Assembly (NCBI RefSeq): GCF_900177325.1
Contig: NZ_FXBL01000004.1
Span: 3,100,001-3,164,000 of the forward strand
DNA from: Mesorhizobium australicum
GTDB taxonomy: Bacteria > Pseudomonadota > Alphaproteobacteria > Rhizobiales > Rhizobiaceae
Length of the DNA stretch: 64,000 nucleotides
Direction: 5' to 3'
Part shown: piece by piece, positions 53,161 to 63,258 of the stretch
Layout of the letters: the number at the start of each line of letters is the position of its first letter
Position numbering within the stretch: position 1 is the stretch's first letter
Program-made: the position numbers and the translations under genes
The notes under the pieces: generated by a model
The model's input: the letters and a program-made list of their open reading frames with translations, nothing else
Database searches by the model: none
What the model was told of the DNA's origin: nothing

Positions 53161-54522
53161 TCAGACTCCGAGCGACTTCAGCTTCCGGTGAAGCGCGGAG
53201 CGTTCCATACCAATGAACTCGGCCGTGCGCGAGATGTTGCCGCCAAAGCGGTTGATCTGCGCGATAAGATATTCCTTCTCGAAGAGCTCGCGGGCCTCGC
53301 GCAGCGGCAGCGCCATGATGTGCTGGTCTGACTGGTTCGGCGCCCTCGGCATCACGTCGCCGATCTCCGCCGGCAGAAGGTCGGCCGTGATCGGCGCGTC
53401 GGCATCGTCGCCACGCGCGAGGATCATCAGGCGCTCGACATTGTTGCGCAGCTGTCGGACGTTTCCGGGCCAGTTATGCGCCTGGAGCACGGCCATCGCA
53501 TCGTCGCCCATGCGGCGCGGCTTGATGCCGGCCTGGGCGCCTACGATCTCCATGAAATGGTGCACGAGCAGCGGGATGTCCTCACGCCTCTCGGACAAGC
53601 CCGGCACCGGAACAGGCACGACGGCGAGACGGTGATAGAGGTCCTCGCGAAAACGCCCGTCGGCGATCATCGCCTCCAGATTGTAGGCGGTCGACGAGAT
53701 GATGCGCACGTCGACCTTGACACGTTTCGTGCCCCCTACCCGCTCGAACTGCTGGTCGACGAGGACGCGCAGGATCTTGTTCTGCGTCTCGCGCGGCATG
53801 TCGGCCACCTCGTCGAGATAGAGAATGCCGCGATGGGCCTCCTCCAGGGCGCCGATCTTGCGCTCGACACCGTTCGCCTCGGTGCCGAACAGCTCGATCT
53901 CCATCCGCTCCGGCGTCATCGAGGCGGAGTTGACGGACACGAAAGGCGCGCCCGCGCGCGTCGAATGGGCGTGGATCGCGCGCGCGACCATCTCCTTGCC
54001 GGAACCTGAAGGTCCGATGATCATGACGCGGCTGTTGGTGGGCGCCACGCGCTCGATCGTCTGGCGAAGCTGGTTCATCGCCGTCGAGGTGCCGATTAGG
54101 TCGAAAGTATCGCCAGTGCGCCGCTTCATCTCCGAGACTTCGCGACGAAGCTTCGACGTCTCCAGCGCGCGTTCGGCGATGAGGATCAGACGGTCCGCCT
54201 TGAACGGCTTCTCGATGAAATCATAGGCGCCGCGCCGGATCGCCGACACCGCGGTCTCGATATTGCCGTGGCCCGAGATCATCACCACCGGCAGCTCGGG
54301 ATGGATCGCCTTGATCTCGTCGAGCAGGGCAAGGCCGTCGAGACGCGAGCCCTGCAGCCAGATGTCGAGGAAGACGAGGCGCGGCATCCGGTCCGAGATC
54401 GACGCCAGCGCGCTGTCGGCATCGTGCGCGATGCGCGTCTCATGGCCTTCGTCGCCGAGGATGCCGGCCACGAGCTCGCGGATGTCCTGTTCATCGTCAA
54501 CGATCAGGATGTCAGACGCCAT
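53161..54522 (-). CDS. ntrX: Nitrogen-regulation response regulator NtrX
   Basis: A 453-residue receiver-AAA-Fis protein. The receiver has the DD pair at residues 9-10 and phospho-acceptor D53 (VFLDIWLQG). The AAA domain has Walker A GPSGSGKEM and Walker B ILYLDEVADMP. The sigma-54 contact loop GAFTGA is not present; the equivalent segment reads FGTEANGVERKIGALEEAHRG, as known for other alphaproteobacterial NtrX. The C-terminal Fis helix-turn-helix is GGNISRTAEFIGMERSALHRKLKSLG. Its start overlaps ntrY by 11 bases. Confidence 0.95.
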   Translation of the reverse strand: MASDILIVDDEQDIRELVAGILGDEGHETRIAHDADSALASISDRMPRLVFLDIWLQGSRLDGLALLDEIKAIHPELPVVMISGHGNIETAVSAIRRGAYDFIEKPFKADRLILIAERALETSKLRREVSEMKRRTGDTFDLIGTSTAMNQLRQTIERVAPTNSRVMIIGPSGSGKEMVARAIHAHSTRAGAPFVSVNSASMTPERMEIELFGTEANGVERKIGALEEAHRGILYLDEVADMPRETQNKILRVLVDQQFERVGGTKRVKVDVRIISSTAYNLEAMIADGRFREDLYHRLAVVPVPVPGLSERREDIPLLVHHFMEIVGAQAGIKPRRMGDDAMAVLQAHNWPGNVRQLRNNVERLMILARGDDADAPITADLLPAEIGDVMPRAPNQSDQHIMALPLREARELFEKEYLIAQINRFGGNISRTAEFIGMERSALHRKLKSLGV

Positions 54523-56818
54523 TTTGCACCTTCTCCGCTTGCTGTTCGCCCTCGGTCCGTTTCACGGATCGGGAGCCGGCCTGCGCCGCGCCGACGCCCG
54601 GAAGAATCATCCGGATCAACGCACCGCGGCCGCCGTGGAAATCGGCCGGCGCGTCATGCAGTTCGAGCCGGCCACCATGGTCCTCGACGATCTTCTTGAC
54701 GATAGCGAGGCCGAGGCCGGTGCCTTTTTCGCGCGTGGTCATATAGGGCTCGAGCAGCCTCTGCCTGTTCTCGCGCGGCAGGCCCTTGCCGTTGTCCATG
54801 ACGTCGACGGCGATGAAGCCCTTTGCCTGGATCGCCCGTACACGAATGACGCCGGGCTCGCCTTCGGGTCGCTCGCCCGCGTCGATAGCCTCGGCGGCGT
54901 TCTTGATCACATTGCCGAGCGCCTGACCCATCAGGCGGCTGTCGAACGTGCCGACGAGCGGCTGATCTGCGAACTGACGCTCGAAGACGATGTCGGACCG
55001 GCTCACCTCGACAAGGAAGGACGCTTCGCGCAGCGCCTCGCGCAGATCCATCTGCTGCATCGCCGGCTTCGGCATGCGGGCGAAGGCGGAGAACTCGTCC
55101 ACCATCCGGCCGATATCGCCGACCTGCCGGATGATCGTGTCCGTGCACTGGTCGAAGATCTCGCGATCCTCGACGATCACCTTGCCGAAGCGCCGACGGA
55201 TGCGCTCGGCCGAGAGCTGAATCGGCGTCAGCGGGTTCTTGATCTCGTGCGCGATGCGGCGCGCCACGTCCGCCCAGGCGGTCGAGCGCTGCGCCTGGAC
55301 GAGATCCGTGATGTCGTCGACGGTGACGACGTAGGACTTGGGGCCGTCGCGCTCCTCGCTACCTTCCACAGTGATCTGGACATTGAACGTGCGCTCCGCG
55401 CCGGCGCGATAGAACGTCACCTGTTCGCGGTAGACCGGACGCGATGAATCGCGCGCGATCTCGAAGACACGCCCGATCGCCGGCAGCACGGCAGAGATGT
55501 TCTTGCCGATCGTGCCCGCGAGCGGCAGCGCCAGCATCGTCTCCGCCGAGCGGTTGACGATCGTCACCAGGCCTTCCGAATCGACGCCGATGACGCCCGC
55601 CGTCACACCCGCCAGAACCGCTTCCGAGAAACGCCGCCGCTCGTCGATCTGATCCTTGGCGCCCAGCAGCTCGTTGCGCTGCGACTTGAGCTCGGTCAGC
55701 ATCGTGTTGAAGGTCTGCGCAAGGTAGCCCACGTCGCCATCGGACGAGCGGACGGGCACCTGCACGTCGAGATTGCCGGTCGCGACCTCGTCGGCCGCGC
55801 CAATCAGCTGGCGCACCGGACGCACCAGGCGGTCCGCCACCGCGATACCGGTCCAGATCGCTGACATGACGATGACCAGCGTCAGTCCGAGATAGAGCAA
55901 TGCGAAGGCGATCTGCGTCGCCGTGCGGTTTTCCTCCAGCCCGCGATAGGCACCCGCATTCGCGCGCACCAGCTGCCTGGCGCGGATGACCTCCTGGTCG
56001 ACCTCGCGTACGGTGAAGAGATAGGCCTCGGGAATCTGCCTGAGCTTGATGATTGCACCGACGATGTTGCGGATACGCGGCTCGATCAGCACGGGCTGGC
56101 CGTCGGCCGCCGTCTGGACCGCCTCGATCGGCGGATCGGGAAACTCGATGTCGCTCTGTGTCGCTGCCTGCATCATGATCGATCCGTCGGACCGGATGAG
56201 CGCGGCGTGTTCGAGCGCCCTGCCCTGCGCCTGCTGGGTCAAAAGCGCCTCGAAGCGGAGACGATCGAGATTGTAGAGCGTGCGGTTGTTGTCGAGGTCG
56301 TTGGCCATCGACAGCGTCGTGCCCTGCAGGTTGCGCGCATTTTCCCGCACATAGGCATCTGCGATCGACAGCGACGAATTGATGATCGTCTTGGTGCGGA
56401 TGTCGAACCAGCGGTCCAGGCCGACGTCGAGCGTGATCGAGGCGACGATCGCGACCAGGATTGCGGGCAGCGCCGCCACAAGCGCGAACATGGCGACAAT
56501 GCGCACATGCAGTCGCGCGGCCGCCTTGCCGATGCGGCGCGCCATCAGGATGCGATGCGCCTCGCGGCCGATCAGCGCCAGGAGGACCAGGATGAAGGCG
56601 GCATTGACGGCGATGAGAACGAGCGTCGTCTGACGGGTCGGCTCGATCGACGTGAGGCCCATCAGGATGACGAAGGAGATCGCGGCCGACGCCAGCGAAC
56701 AGACCACCGTCACGATGCCCGGCCATGCGAGCAGGCGCCGGCCATCGGCCGGTTGCGCGGCGGGGACGGCCACGGGCAGCTCTGCTCCCGATATGGCGGG
56801 GTCCACGGCTTGGTTCAT
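54512..56818 (-). CDS. ntrY: Nitrogen-regulation sensor histidine kinase NtrY
   Basis: A 768-residue membrane kinase. About three to four hydrophobic segments occupy the first 150 residues, a large periplasmic region spans roughly 150-310 with another helix near 320 (LLYLGLTLVIVMSAIW), followed by HAMP, PAS and the phosphotransfer helix [22 protein letters not shown]. The ATP domain has N-box NVIKNAAEAI, DNGKGLP and GTGLGLAIVKKI. It phosphorylates NtrX. ATG 56818 gives the shortest plausible N-terminus, with a weak ribosome site. It is 87 bases from ntrC. Confidence 0.95.
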   Translation of the reverse strand: MNQAVDPAISGAELPVAVPAAQPADGRRLLAWPGIVTVVCSLASAAISFVILMGLTSIEPTRQTTLVLIAVNAAFILVLLALIGREAHRILMARRIGKAAARLHVRIVAMFALVAALPAILVAIVASITLDVGLDRWFDIRTKTIINSSLSIADAYVRENARNLQGTTLSMANDLDNNRTLYNLDRLRFEALLTQQAQGRALEHAALIRSDGSIMMQAATQSDIEFPDPPIEAVQTAADGQPVLIEPRIRNIVGAIIKLRQIPEAYLFTVREVDQEVIRARQLVRANAGAYRGLEENRTATQIAFALLYLGLTLVIVMSAIWTGIAVADRLVRPVRQLIGAADEVATGNLDVQVPVRSSDGDVGYLAQTFNTMLTELKSQRNELLGAKDQIDERRRFSEAVLAGVTAGVIGVDSEGLVTIVNRSAETMLALPLAGTIGKNISAVLPAIGRVFEIARDSSRPVYREQVTFYRAGAERTFNVQITVEGSEERDGPKSYVVTVDDITDLVQAQRSTAWADVARRIAHEIKNPLTPIQLSAERIRRRFGKVIVEDREIFDQCTDTIIRQVGDIGRMVDEFSAFARMPKPAMQQMDLREALREASFLVEVSRSDIVFERQFADQPLVGTFDSRLMGQALGNVIKNAAEAIDAGERPEGEPGVIRVRAIQAKGFIAVDVMDNGKGLPRENRQRLLEPYMTTREKGTGLGLAIVKKIVEDHGGRLELHDAPADFHGGRGALIRMILPGVGAAQAGSRSVKRTEGEQQAEKVQNGV

Positions 56819-56905
56819 GTCAGGTCGAGCAGCATGGTCTGCGTTGCAGCTATGCAACGCATTGTGGCGATTCTGCAACAATTCGATGGCAGACCGCGTT
56901 TTCCC

Positions 56906-58366
56906 TCAGGCCTGTCGCGATGTCCGGTACACGTTGACGCCCAGTTCGCGGATCTTCTTGCGCAACGTGTTGCGGTTGAGCCCCAGAAGCTCGGCCGCCC
57001 GGATCTGATTGCCGCGCGTCGCTGTCATCGCGGCAAGCACGAGCGGATATTCGACCTCGGCCAGGATGCGCTGATAGAGTCCCGGCGGCGGAAGATCGTC
57101 GCCGAAGCCGGTGAAATACTGCTGCAGGTAATGCTCCACGGCCTGGCTGACAGAGATGTCGTCCGGCAGGCTGGACGAACTGCCAGCCGGCTGCGGCAGT
57201 TCGCCGGTGCGCAACTCGTGCTCGATGATCTCGGCCGAGATTTCGTCCTGCGGGTAGAGCGCGGCGAGTCGGCGGATCAGGTTCTCCAGCTCGCGCACGT
57301 TGCCCGGCCACGGATAGCGCTTCATCAGCTCGATGCCGGGACTGGAGATACGCTTGGCCGCGAGCCCCTCGTTCTCCGCTTGCTTGAAGAAATGCCGCAC
57401 GAGGTCGGGAATGTCTTCCGAGCGCTCTTTGAGCGCCGGCAGGCGCAGCGGCACGACGTTCAGGCGATAGAACAGGTCCTCGCGGAAAAGGCCCTGATTG
57501 ATCAGGGTCCGCAGGTCCTTGTTGGTCGCGGCGACGATGCGCACGTCCGTCTTGATCGGTGTGCGGCCGCCCACGGTCGTGTATTCGCCTTGCTGCAGCA
57601 CGCGCAGCAGGCGCGTCTGGGCCTCCATCGGCATGTCGCCGATCTCGTCGAGGAAGAGAGTGCCGCCCTCGGCCTGCTCGAAACGGCCGGTCGAGCGGTT
57701 CTGTGCGCCGGTGAAGGCGCCCTTCTCGTGTCCGAACAGTTCCGACTCGATCAGGTCGCGCGGGATCGCGGCCATGTTGATCGCCACGAAGGGCCCGTTG
57801 CGGCGGCGGCCGAAGTCATGCAGCGCGCGCGCCACCAGCTCCTTGCCTGTGCCCGACTCGCCCGAGATCATCACCGTCAGGTCCGTCTGCATCATGCGGG
57901 CGAGCATGCGGTAGATGTCCTGCATCGCTGCCGAGCGTCCGACCAGCGGCATCGATTCCGGCGGCTCCTCGGCGCGCTCGGTCGTCACGGCCTTCTTCGG
58001 CTCGGACAACGCACGGTTGACGATGTTAAGCAGCTCGGTGAGGTCGAAGGGCTTCGGCAGGTATTCGTAGGCCCCCTTCTCCGAGGCGCGGATCGCGGTC
58101 ATGAACGTGTTCTGCGCACTCATGACGATCACCGGCAGGTCCGGCCGCGCCTTCTTGATGCGGGGCAGCATGTCGAACGCGTTCTCGTCCGGCATGACGA
58201 CGTCTGTGATGACGAGGTCGCCCTCGCCCGCCTGCACCCAGCGCCACAGGGTGGCGGCGTTGGAGGTGACGCGCACGTCGTGGCCGACGCGCGAGAGCGC
58301 CTGGTTCAGGACGGTGCGGATTGCCGCATCGTCGTCGGCGATGAGGATGCTGCCGCGTGTCGTCAT
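56906..58366 (-). CDS. ntrC: Nitrogen regulator NtrC (sigma-54 activator)
   Basis: A 486-residue receiver-AAA-Fis activator. Phospho-acceptor D55 lies in [12 protein letters not shown]. The AAA domain has Walker [12 protein letters not shown], the intact sigma-54 loop GAFTGA ([15 protein letters not shown]) and Walker [12 protein letters not shown]. The C-terminal Fis helix-turn-helix is [25 protein letters not shown]. It is phosphorylated by NtrB under nitrogen limitation and activates glnA, glnK-amtB and other sigma-54 promoters. It is coupled to ntrB by a 4-base overlap. Confidence 0.97.
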   Translation of the reverse strand: MTTRGSILIADDDAAIRTVLNQALSRVGHDVRVTSNAATLWRWVQAGEGDLVITDVVMPDENAFDMLPRIKKARPDLPVIVMSAQNTFMTAIRASEKGAYEYLPKPFDLTELLNIVNRALSEPKKAVTTERAEEPPESMPLVGRSAAMQDIYRMLARMMQTDLTVMISGESGTGKELVARALHDFGRRRNGPFVAINMAAIPRDLIESELFGHEKGAFTGAQNRSTGRFEQAEGGTLFLDEIGDMPMEAQTRLLRVLQQGEYTTVGGRTPIKTDVRIVAATNKDLRTLINQGLFREDLFYRLNVVPLRLPALKERSEDIPDLVRHFFKQAENEGLAAKRISSPGIELMKRYPWPGNVRELENLIRRLAALYPQDEISAEIIEHELRTGELPQPAGSSSSLPDDISVSQAVEHYLQQYFTGFGDDLPPPGLYQRILAEVEYPLVLAAMTATRGNQIRAAELLGLNRNTLRKKIRELGVNVYRTSRQA

Positions 58367-59508
58367 CCGTCGAGACCTCCGTCCGGGTCATGGCCCGCGG
58401 GATAAGTGCTTTCTCTCCAGGCAGGCATCAGGATGCGGAAGGTCGTTCCGGCGCGGGACGATTCGCATTCGATGATGCCGCCGTGCTCGCCTACGATCTT
58501 CGCCACCAGGGCGAGACCCAGGCCTGAGCCGTTCTGCTTGGTGGTGATGAACGGATCGAAGAGGATGGGGAGAATGTCTTCCGAAACGCCCGGACCATTG
58601 TCCGTTACGCAGAATTCAAGCGGCAGCGAGACGCGATCCGCGCTTCCGGGCACCGAGAGGCGCATGCCGGGCCGGAACGCCGTCGACAGCTTGATCTCGC
58701 CCTTCGGGTCAGATCCGATCGCCTCGGCGGCGTTCTTCACCAGATTGAGGAACACCTGCACGAGCTGGTCTCGATTGGCGAAGACCGGCGGCAGGCTGGG
58801 ATCGTATTCCTCGACGATCTTGATGCGGCTGGCAAAACCGTTCCTGGCGATCGCCTTCACGCGGTCGAGCACGGCGTGGATGTTGACCGCCGAGCGCTCT
58901 ATCGGCCGCTCGTCGGAGAAGATCTCCATCCGATCGACCAGCGAGACGATGCGGTCGGTCTCCTCGGTGATCAGCCGCGTCAGCGTCCGGTCCTCGTCCG
59001 GCACCACCGTTTCGAGAAGCTGGGCGGCGCCGCGGATTCCGGAGAGCGGGTTCTTGATCTCGTGGGCGAGCATGGCCGCGAGACCCGTGACCGAGCGCGC
59101 CGCGCCCCGATGGGTCATCTGGCGATCGATCTTTTCCGCCATCGAGCGTTCCTGGAACATGATGACGACCGAACCGGGAATCTCGACCACCGGCGCAACA
59201 TAGATGTCGACGATCTTGTCGGGGCCGATGCGCGGCGAGGAAATGTCGACGCGATACTCGTTCACCGCCGCCTTGCGCTCGCGCACCTGCTCTACCAGCG
59301 TCAGCAGTGGACTGCCGAAGGGCACGAAATGGTCGAGCGTGTTACGCGATAGGATCACCGCGCTTGCCTTGAAGAAATCTTCGGCGTCGGCATTGGCGAA
59401 CGAAATGCGACTGTCGGGGCCGACCATGATGACCGGGTGGCGGATCGTGTTGAGGACGATCTGGGCCGAATCCAGTTGTGACTTCCGAGACGAGGCGGGC
59501 GCGGTCAT
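58363..59508 (-). CDS. ntrB: Nitrogen regulation sensor kinase NtrB
   Basis: A 381-residue cytosolic kinase without membrane segments. A PAS domain (residues about 15-120), phosphotransfer helix [23 protein letters not shown] and ATP domain ([39 protein letters not shown]) are visible. It is controlled by PII protein and phosphorylates NtrC. It overlaps dusB by 4 bases, so dusB-ntrB-ntrC is one operon, as in Rhodobacter and rhizobia. Confidence 0.96.
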   Translation of the reverse strand: MTAPASSRKSQLDSAQIVLNTIRHPVIMVGPDSRISFANADAEDFFKASAVILSRNTLDHFVPFGSPLLTLVEQVRERKAAVNEYRVDISSPRIGPDKIVDIYVAPVVEIPGSVVIMFQERSMAEKIDRQMTHRGAARSVTGLAAMLAHEIKNPLSGIRGAAQLLETVVPDEDRTLTRLITEETDRIVSLVDRMEIFSDERPIERSAVNIHAVLDRVKAIARNGFASRIKIVEEYDPSLPPVFANRDQLVQVFLNLVKNAAEAIGSDPKGEIKLSTAFRPGMRLSVPGSADRVSLPLEFCVTDNGPGVSEDILPILFDPFITTKQNGSGLGLALVAKIVGEHGGIIECESSRAGTTFRILMPAWRESTYPAGHDPDGGLDG

Positions 59509-60521
59509 GCGGCTATCTCCATCCCGCTGGTCGCGGCTTCGGCGAGCGCCAGCCGCAGGCCCTGTTTGACGGCCGCCGGATCGGTTCCAGTCATGATCGT
59601 GGCGCGCAGCGCGTCGGGCACCTGGGGCACATGGCGGTCGAGATACCAGCCGAGATGCTTGCGCGCGTGCCGCACGCCCGTCGCGGCACCGTAGTGCGCG
59701 AGCATGTCGTCGTAATGCCCCAGAACGTAGTCGCGGAGCTCTTCAGGCGAAGCCGGCGCGGACACACTCCCATTGCCGCCTGCAATCTCTCCGGCCAGCC
59801 ACGGCGCGCCATAATGGCCGCGGCCAACCATCACCGCATCGGCGCCAGATTGTTCGAGGATCGCGGCGGCATCATGCGCTGAACAGACATCACCATTGGC
59901 CACGACGGGGATGGACACCGCCTGCTTGACCGAAGCGATCGCCGACCAGTCCGCACGACCGGTATAGAACTGGCAGCGCGTTCGACCGTGAACGGTGACC
60001 ATCCGCACGCCCGCCTGTTCCGCGCGTGCCGCGATCTGCGGCGCGTTGATCGTCTGGTCGTCCCAGCCGAGGCGCATCTTCACCGTCACCGGCACGGCGA
60101 CGGCGGACACCACTGCCTCGATCAGCGCCAGCGCGTGGTCCGGCTCCCGCATCAATGCCGATCCGCAATAGCCGCCGGTCACCTTCTTGGCAGGGCAGCC
60201 CATGTTGATGTCGATGATGTCGGCGCCCTCGCCGGCCGCGATTCGCGCGCCCTCGGCCAGCCAGTGGGCGTCGCGGCCCGCCAGCTGCACCATGTGCGGT
60301 CCAATGCCGGTCCGGCTGATGCGCCGCGTCGATTCTTCGTTGCGCTTGGCGAGTTCGCCGCTCGCGACCATCTCGGACACGACGAGGCCGGCCCCGTGCG
60401 CATAGGCGCGTTCACGGAACGGGCGATCGGTGATACCGGACATCGGGGCGAGGAACACCCGGTTGCGGAGCCTCACGCCACCGATATCGATCGGCTCGGC
60501 GAGAGAATTTGGAAGCTGCAT
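59505..60521 (-). CDS. dusB: tRNA-dihydrouridine synthase DusB (NifR3)
   Basis: A 338-residue FMN flavoprotein that reduces uridine in t[19 protein letters not shown], the catalytic Cys loop [28 protein letters not shown] and [13 protein letters not shown] are the family motifs, with [10 protein letters not shown] and [10 protein letters not shown] later. The older name nifR3 reflects its position upstream of ntrBC. ATG 60521 is preferred over a TTG 6 bases earlier. It begins the nitrogen operon, divergent from ispDF, with 176 bases between the two starts. Confidence 0.95.
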   Translation of the reverse strand: MQLPNSLAEPIDIGGVRLRNRVFLAPMSGITDRPFRERAYAHGAGLVVSEMVASGELAKRNEESTRRISRTGIGPHMVQLAGRDAHWLAEGARIAAGEGADIIDINMGCPAKKVTGGYCGSALMREPDHALALIEAVVSAVAVPVTVKMRLGWDDQTINAPQIAARAEQAGVRMVTVHGRTRCQFYTGRADWSAIASVKQAVSIPVVANGDVCSAHDAAAILEQSGADAVMVGRGHYGAPWLAGEIAGGNGSVSAPASPEELRDYVLGHYDDMLAHYGAATGVRHARKHLGWYLDRHVPQVPDALRATIMTGTDPAAVKQGLRLALAEAATSGMEIAA

Positions 60522-60697
60522 GCACAAAAACCGGGCAACTTTTTCGACTGCTTAGTCTCTAGACATATTCGCGGCGCGGCGCAACGGGCAAGTGCTGTGA
60601 TTTGTGCATGGCAGCCCCGAAGCCCTCAGGGCTCTGGTCAAGCAGGATGGCGTGCCTTATCCGAAAGCCCGGTTCAGAAATGTGGCAACATGTCCAT

Positions 60698-61897
60698 ATG
60701 ACAGAGAATTCCGAAATCGCCGTGGTCATCGTCGCCGCTGGCCGTGGCGAGCGGGCGGGCAGCCCGGAAGCGGGACCCAAGCAATATCGCACGATCGGGG
60801 GCGAACCGGTCATCCGCCACACGATTCGCCGCTTCGCCGGCCATCCGTCGATCGGCCGGATCATCGTCGCGATCCATGGCGACGACATCGGACTTTTCGA
60901 AGACGCCGCCGCGGAACACCGCGGCCGCGTCAGCGCTGTCATCGGCGGCGCAAGCCGGCAGGAATCGACGCTGCTGGCCCTGCGCAAGCTATCGGCCGAT
61001 CCGCCCGGACTGGTGCTGATCCATGACGCAGTGAGGCCCTTTGCCGACGGCGAGTTGATCGACCGCGTCGTGCGCGCTGCGTCCGAAGGCCAAGGCGCCC
61101 TTCCCGCCCTCGCGGTCACCGATACGCTCAAGAAGGACATGGTGGAGGGCCTGGTCACCGTCGACCGCAACGGCCTGCACGCCGCGCAGACGCCGCAGGG
61201 ATTTCCCTTTGCCCAGATCCTCGCGGCGCACGAGGCAGCACACCGGTCTGGCCGCACCGACTTCACCGACGACGCCTCCATCGCCGAGTGGGCCGGGCTG
61301 CCGGTGCGCCTCGTGCTGGGCTCTCCCGATAATTTCAAATTGACCTATCCGCGGGATCTCGCCATGGCCGACGAAAAGCTCAATCGCGACAGGCTCGCAT
61401 TTCCCGATGTGCGGACGGGCAACGGCTACGACGTTCACGCCTTCGAACCGGGCGACGCGGTCTTCCTGTGCGGCGTGCGCATTGCGCATGACAGAAGGCT
61501 TTCCGGCCATTCGGATGCCGACGTGGGTCTGCACGCGCTCACCGACGCGCTGCTGGCGACCTGCGGCGCGGGTGATATCGGCACCCACTTCCCGCCGTCG
61601 GATCCGCAATGGCGAGGTGCTGCCTCGCGGATCTTCGTCGAACATGCGGCCTCGATCGTCCGCGCCAGGGGCGGCCGCATCGCCAATGCGGACATCACGC
61701 TGATCTGCGAGGCGCCGCGCGTCGGCCCGCACCGCGCCGCGATGACCGCGGAACTGTCTTCGATGCTCGGCATTTCAGCGGACAGGATCTCGATCAAGGC
61801 GACCACCAACGAGCGGCTGGGCTTCATCGGCCGCGAGGAAGGCATCGCGGCGATCGCGACCGCCAGCGTCGTCTATCCAGGGAGCCTGCCAGAATGA
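60698..61897 (+). CDS. ispDF: Bifunctional IspD/IspF isoprenoid enzyme
   Basis: A 399-residue fusion of two non-mevalonate pathway enzymes. The IspD part (about residues 5-225) has [26 protein letters not shown] and [11 protein letters not shown]; it makes CDP-methylerythritol. The IspF part (about 235-399) has [13 protein letters not shown], with metal ligands D-x-[19 protein letters not shown] and [17 protein letters not shown]; it forms the cyclic diphosphate. Fusion of the non-consecutive steps is common in Alphaproteobacteria. ATG 60698 begins the IspD domain. The stop overlaps the next ATG by 4 bases. Confidence 0.97.
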   Translation: MTENSEIAVVIVAAGRGERAGSPEAGPKQYRTIGGEPVIRHTIRRFAGHPSIGRIIVAIHGDDIGLFEDAAAEHRGRVSAVIGGASRQESTLLALRKLSADPPGLVLIHDAVRPFADGELIDRVVRAASEGQGALPALAVTDTLKKDMVEGLVTVDRNGLHAAQTPQGFPFAQILAAHEAAHRSGRTDFTDDASIAEWAGLPVRLVLGSPDNFKLTYPRDLAMADEKLNRDRLAFPDVRTGNGYDVHAFEPGDAVFLCGVRIAHDRRLSGHSDADVGLHALTDALLATCGAGDIGTHFPPSDPQWRGAASRIFVEHAASIVRARGGRIANADITLICEAPRVGPHRAAMTAELSSMLGISADRISIKATTNERLGFIGREEGIAAIATASVVYPGSLPE

Positions 61898-62382
61898 CCG
61901 ACCGCGCCGCGCTTGCCCGCACTTTCCTCGAAGCTTGCAAGGACCGCGGCATCCTCGTCGCCACGGCCGAATCCTGCACGGGCGGCGGCATCATCGCGCT
62001 GATGACGGATATGCCGGGCTCTTCCAGCATGGTGGACCGCGGCTTCGTCACCTATTCGAACGAGGCGAAGATCGACATGCTGGACGTGCGCAAGGAGACG
62101 CTCGATCGGCATGGCGCCGTGTCCGAAGAGACCGCGCGCGAAATGGCCGACGGCGCGCTGGCGCATTCGCGCGCGGGCATCACGCTCGCCGTGACAGGCA
62201 TCGCCGGGCCAGACGGCGGGTCCGAGGAAAAGCCCGTCGGGCTCGTCTGGTTCGGGGTAGCCTGCAAAGGCAAGCCGACGCGAACGGAGAAGCGGATTTT
62301 CCAGAACCTAGGTCGTGACTACATCCGACGCGAGACGGTCCAGACCGCGCTCGAACTCGGGCTGGATGCCTTGGGCAACTAG
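61894..62382 (+). CDS. CinA C-terminal family protein, nicotinamide-nucleotide amidohydrolase (PncC-like)
   Basis: A 162-residue single-domain protein of the CinA-C family. [22 protein letters not shown] holds the catalytic Ser/Cys-rich loop (ESCTGG). [12 protein letters not shown], then [22 protein letters not shown] and KPVGLVWFG complete the signature. It deamidates nicotinamide mononucleotide to nicotinate mononucleotide for NAD recycling. The N-terminal CinA domain is absent, giving the short stand-alone PncC form. It is translationally coupled to ispDF. Confidence 0.93.
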   Translation: MTDRAALARTFLEACKDRGILVATAESCTGGGIIALMTDMPGSSSMVDRGFVTYSNEAKIDMLDVRKETLDRHGAVSEETAREMADGALAHSRAGITLAVTGIAGPDGGSEEKPVGLVWFGVACKGKPTRTEKRIFQNLGRDYIRRETVQTALELGLDALGN

Positions 62383-62384
62383 GC

Positions 62385-62717
62385 TCAGACGACCAATTCA
62401 ATCGCGAAGCGGCGCCCCTTCCCGCCGGGTGGCGGCATCATACGCGGCAAACCGCGAAACTTGCGCTCGACCATCTTGCGCAGATTGACGCTCGCATTCG
62501 ACCTGGAGGCATCGACCTTGCCGATCCGGCCATGGGCGTCGACCGTGAAAACGATGCGCAGCACCTTTACTCCAGCCGTCGTGGCGGCGGCCTTGAGTTC
62601 CCGGTCGGCCTTCAAAGAGGACACGCAACGGTGGACCAGGCTCGCATAGTCGTCCAGCGCGCGCGCTGGACTCGCGAGTGCCAGAACGAAACAGAGCGCT
62701 GCTGCTGCAATCCGCAT
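62385..62717 (-). CDS. Small exported protein with a TonB-C-like domain
   Basis: A 110-residue protein with a signal peptide (residues about 1-20, SPARALDD). The C-terminal part (about 48-110) resembles the TonB C-terminal fold: LRIVFTVDAHGRIGKVDASRSN, then LRKMVERKFRGLPRMMPPPGG and RRFAIELVV. No N-terminal membrane anchor or proline-rich spacer of true TonB is present, so it cannot transmit energy alone. ATG 62717 is chosen because an earlier in-frame start precedes the hydrophobic segment without improving it. It ends 2 bases from the convergent pncC-like stop. Confidence 0.72.
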   Translation of the reverse strand: MRIAAAALCFVLALASPARALDDYASLVHRCVSSLKADRELKAAATTAGVKVLRIVFTVDAHGRIGKVDASRSNASVNLRKMVERKFRGLPRMMPPPGGKGRRFAIELVV

Positions 62718-62763
62718 GGAACCCCTCTGACATCGCACCAATTTGCAGATGTTGGTGAGGCGG

Positions 62764-63246
62764 TCAAATCGCGGATGGTCGGCTCACCGCGGCGGCAGGA
62801 CGGCCATAGATCTCATCGGCACGCTTTTCGAAGGCGCCGGCGAAGGTGCGGAACGCGCGATCGAACACGGCTCCCATCAGGGCGCCGAGCATGCGACTCT
62901 TGAACTCATAGTCGATGTCGAAGCCGACATCGCAGCCATCGGCGGGCGCTTGTTTGAACGTCCACAGGTTGCGCAGATATTTGAACGGGCCGTCGATGTA
63001 TTTGACGTCGATGACGAGCTCGTCAGGCTTGAGAACGACCTGGCTGGTGAAGGTCTCGCGGATCGCCTTGTAGCCGACGCTCATGTCGGCGATCAGCACC
63101 GTGACGCCGTCACGCTCCTTGCGCGAGCGGACGCTGAGCGCCTCGCACATCGGCAGGAACAGCGGATACTTCTCCACGTCCGCGACGAGCGCGAACATCT
63201 GCTCGGGCGTATACGGAACGCGCCTGACCGTGTCGAACTTCGGCAT
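62764..63246 (-). CDS. Coq10/RatA family START-domain protein (ubiquinone-binding)
   Basis: A 160-residue polyketide-cyclase/START-like protein. It has VPYTPEQMFALVADVEKYPLFLPMCEALSV at the N-terminus, then VGYKAIRETFTSQVVL, PFKYLRNLWTFK and FDIDYEFKSRMLGALMGAVFDRAF, the standard order for COQ10/RatA. Family members bind ubiquinone and support respiration; the toxin name RatA is historical. It starts 12 bases after the lipA stop on the same strand, the usual arrangement in Alphaproteobacteria. Confidence 0.93.
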   Translation of the reverse strand: MPKFDTVRRVPYTPEQMFALVADVEKYPLFLPMCEALSVRSRKERDGVTVLIADMSVGYKAIRETFTSQVVLKPDELVIDVKYIDGPFKYLRNLWTFKQAPADGCDVGFDIDYEFKSRMLGALMGAVFDRAFRTFAGAFEKRADEIYGRPAAAVSRPSAI

Positions 63247-63258
63247 TCTGTCTCGTCG

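Noticed and set aside
56207..58405. Long plus-strand open frame opposite ntrY/ntrC
   Set aside because: Antisense to well-supported two-component genes with complete motifs; composition typical of a GC-driven shadow frame.
62764..63246. RatA as a type II toxin of a toxin-antitoxin pair
   Set aside because: The sequence is a Coq10/START-type protein and no antitoxin gene is adjacent; the toxin label is historical.
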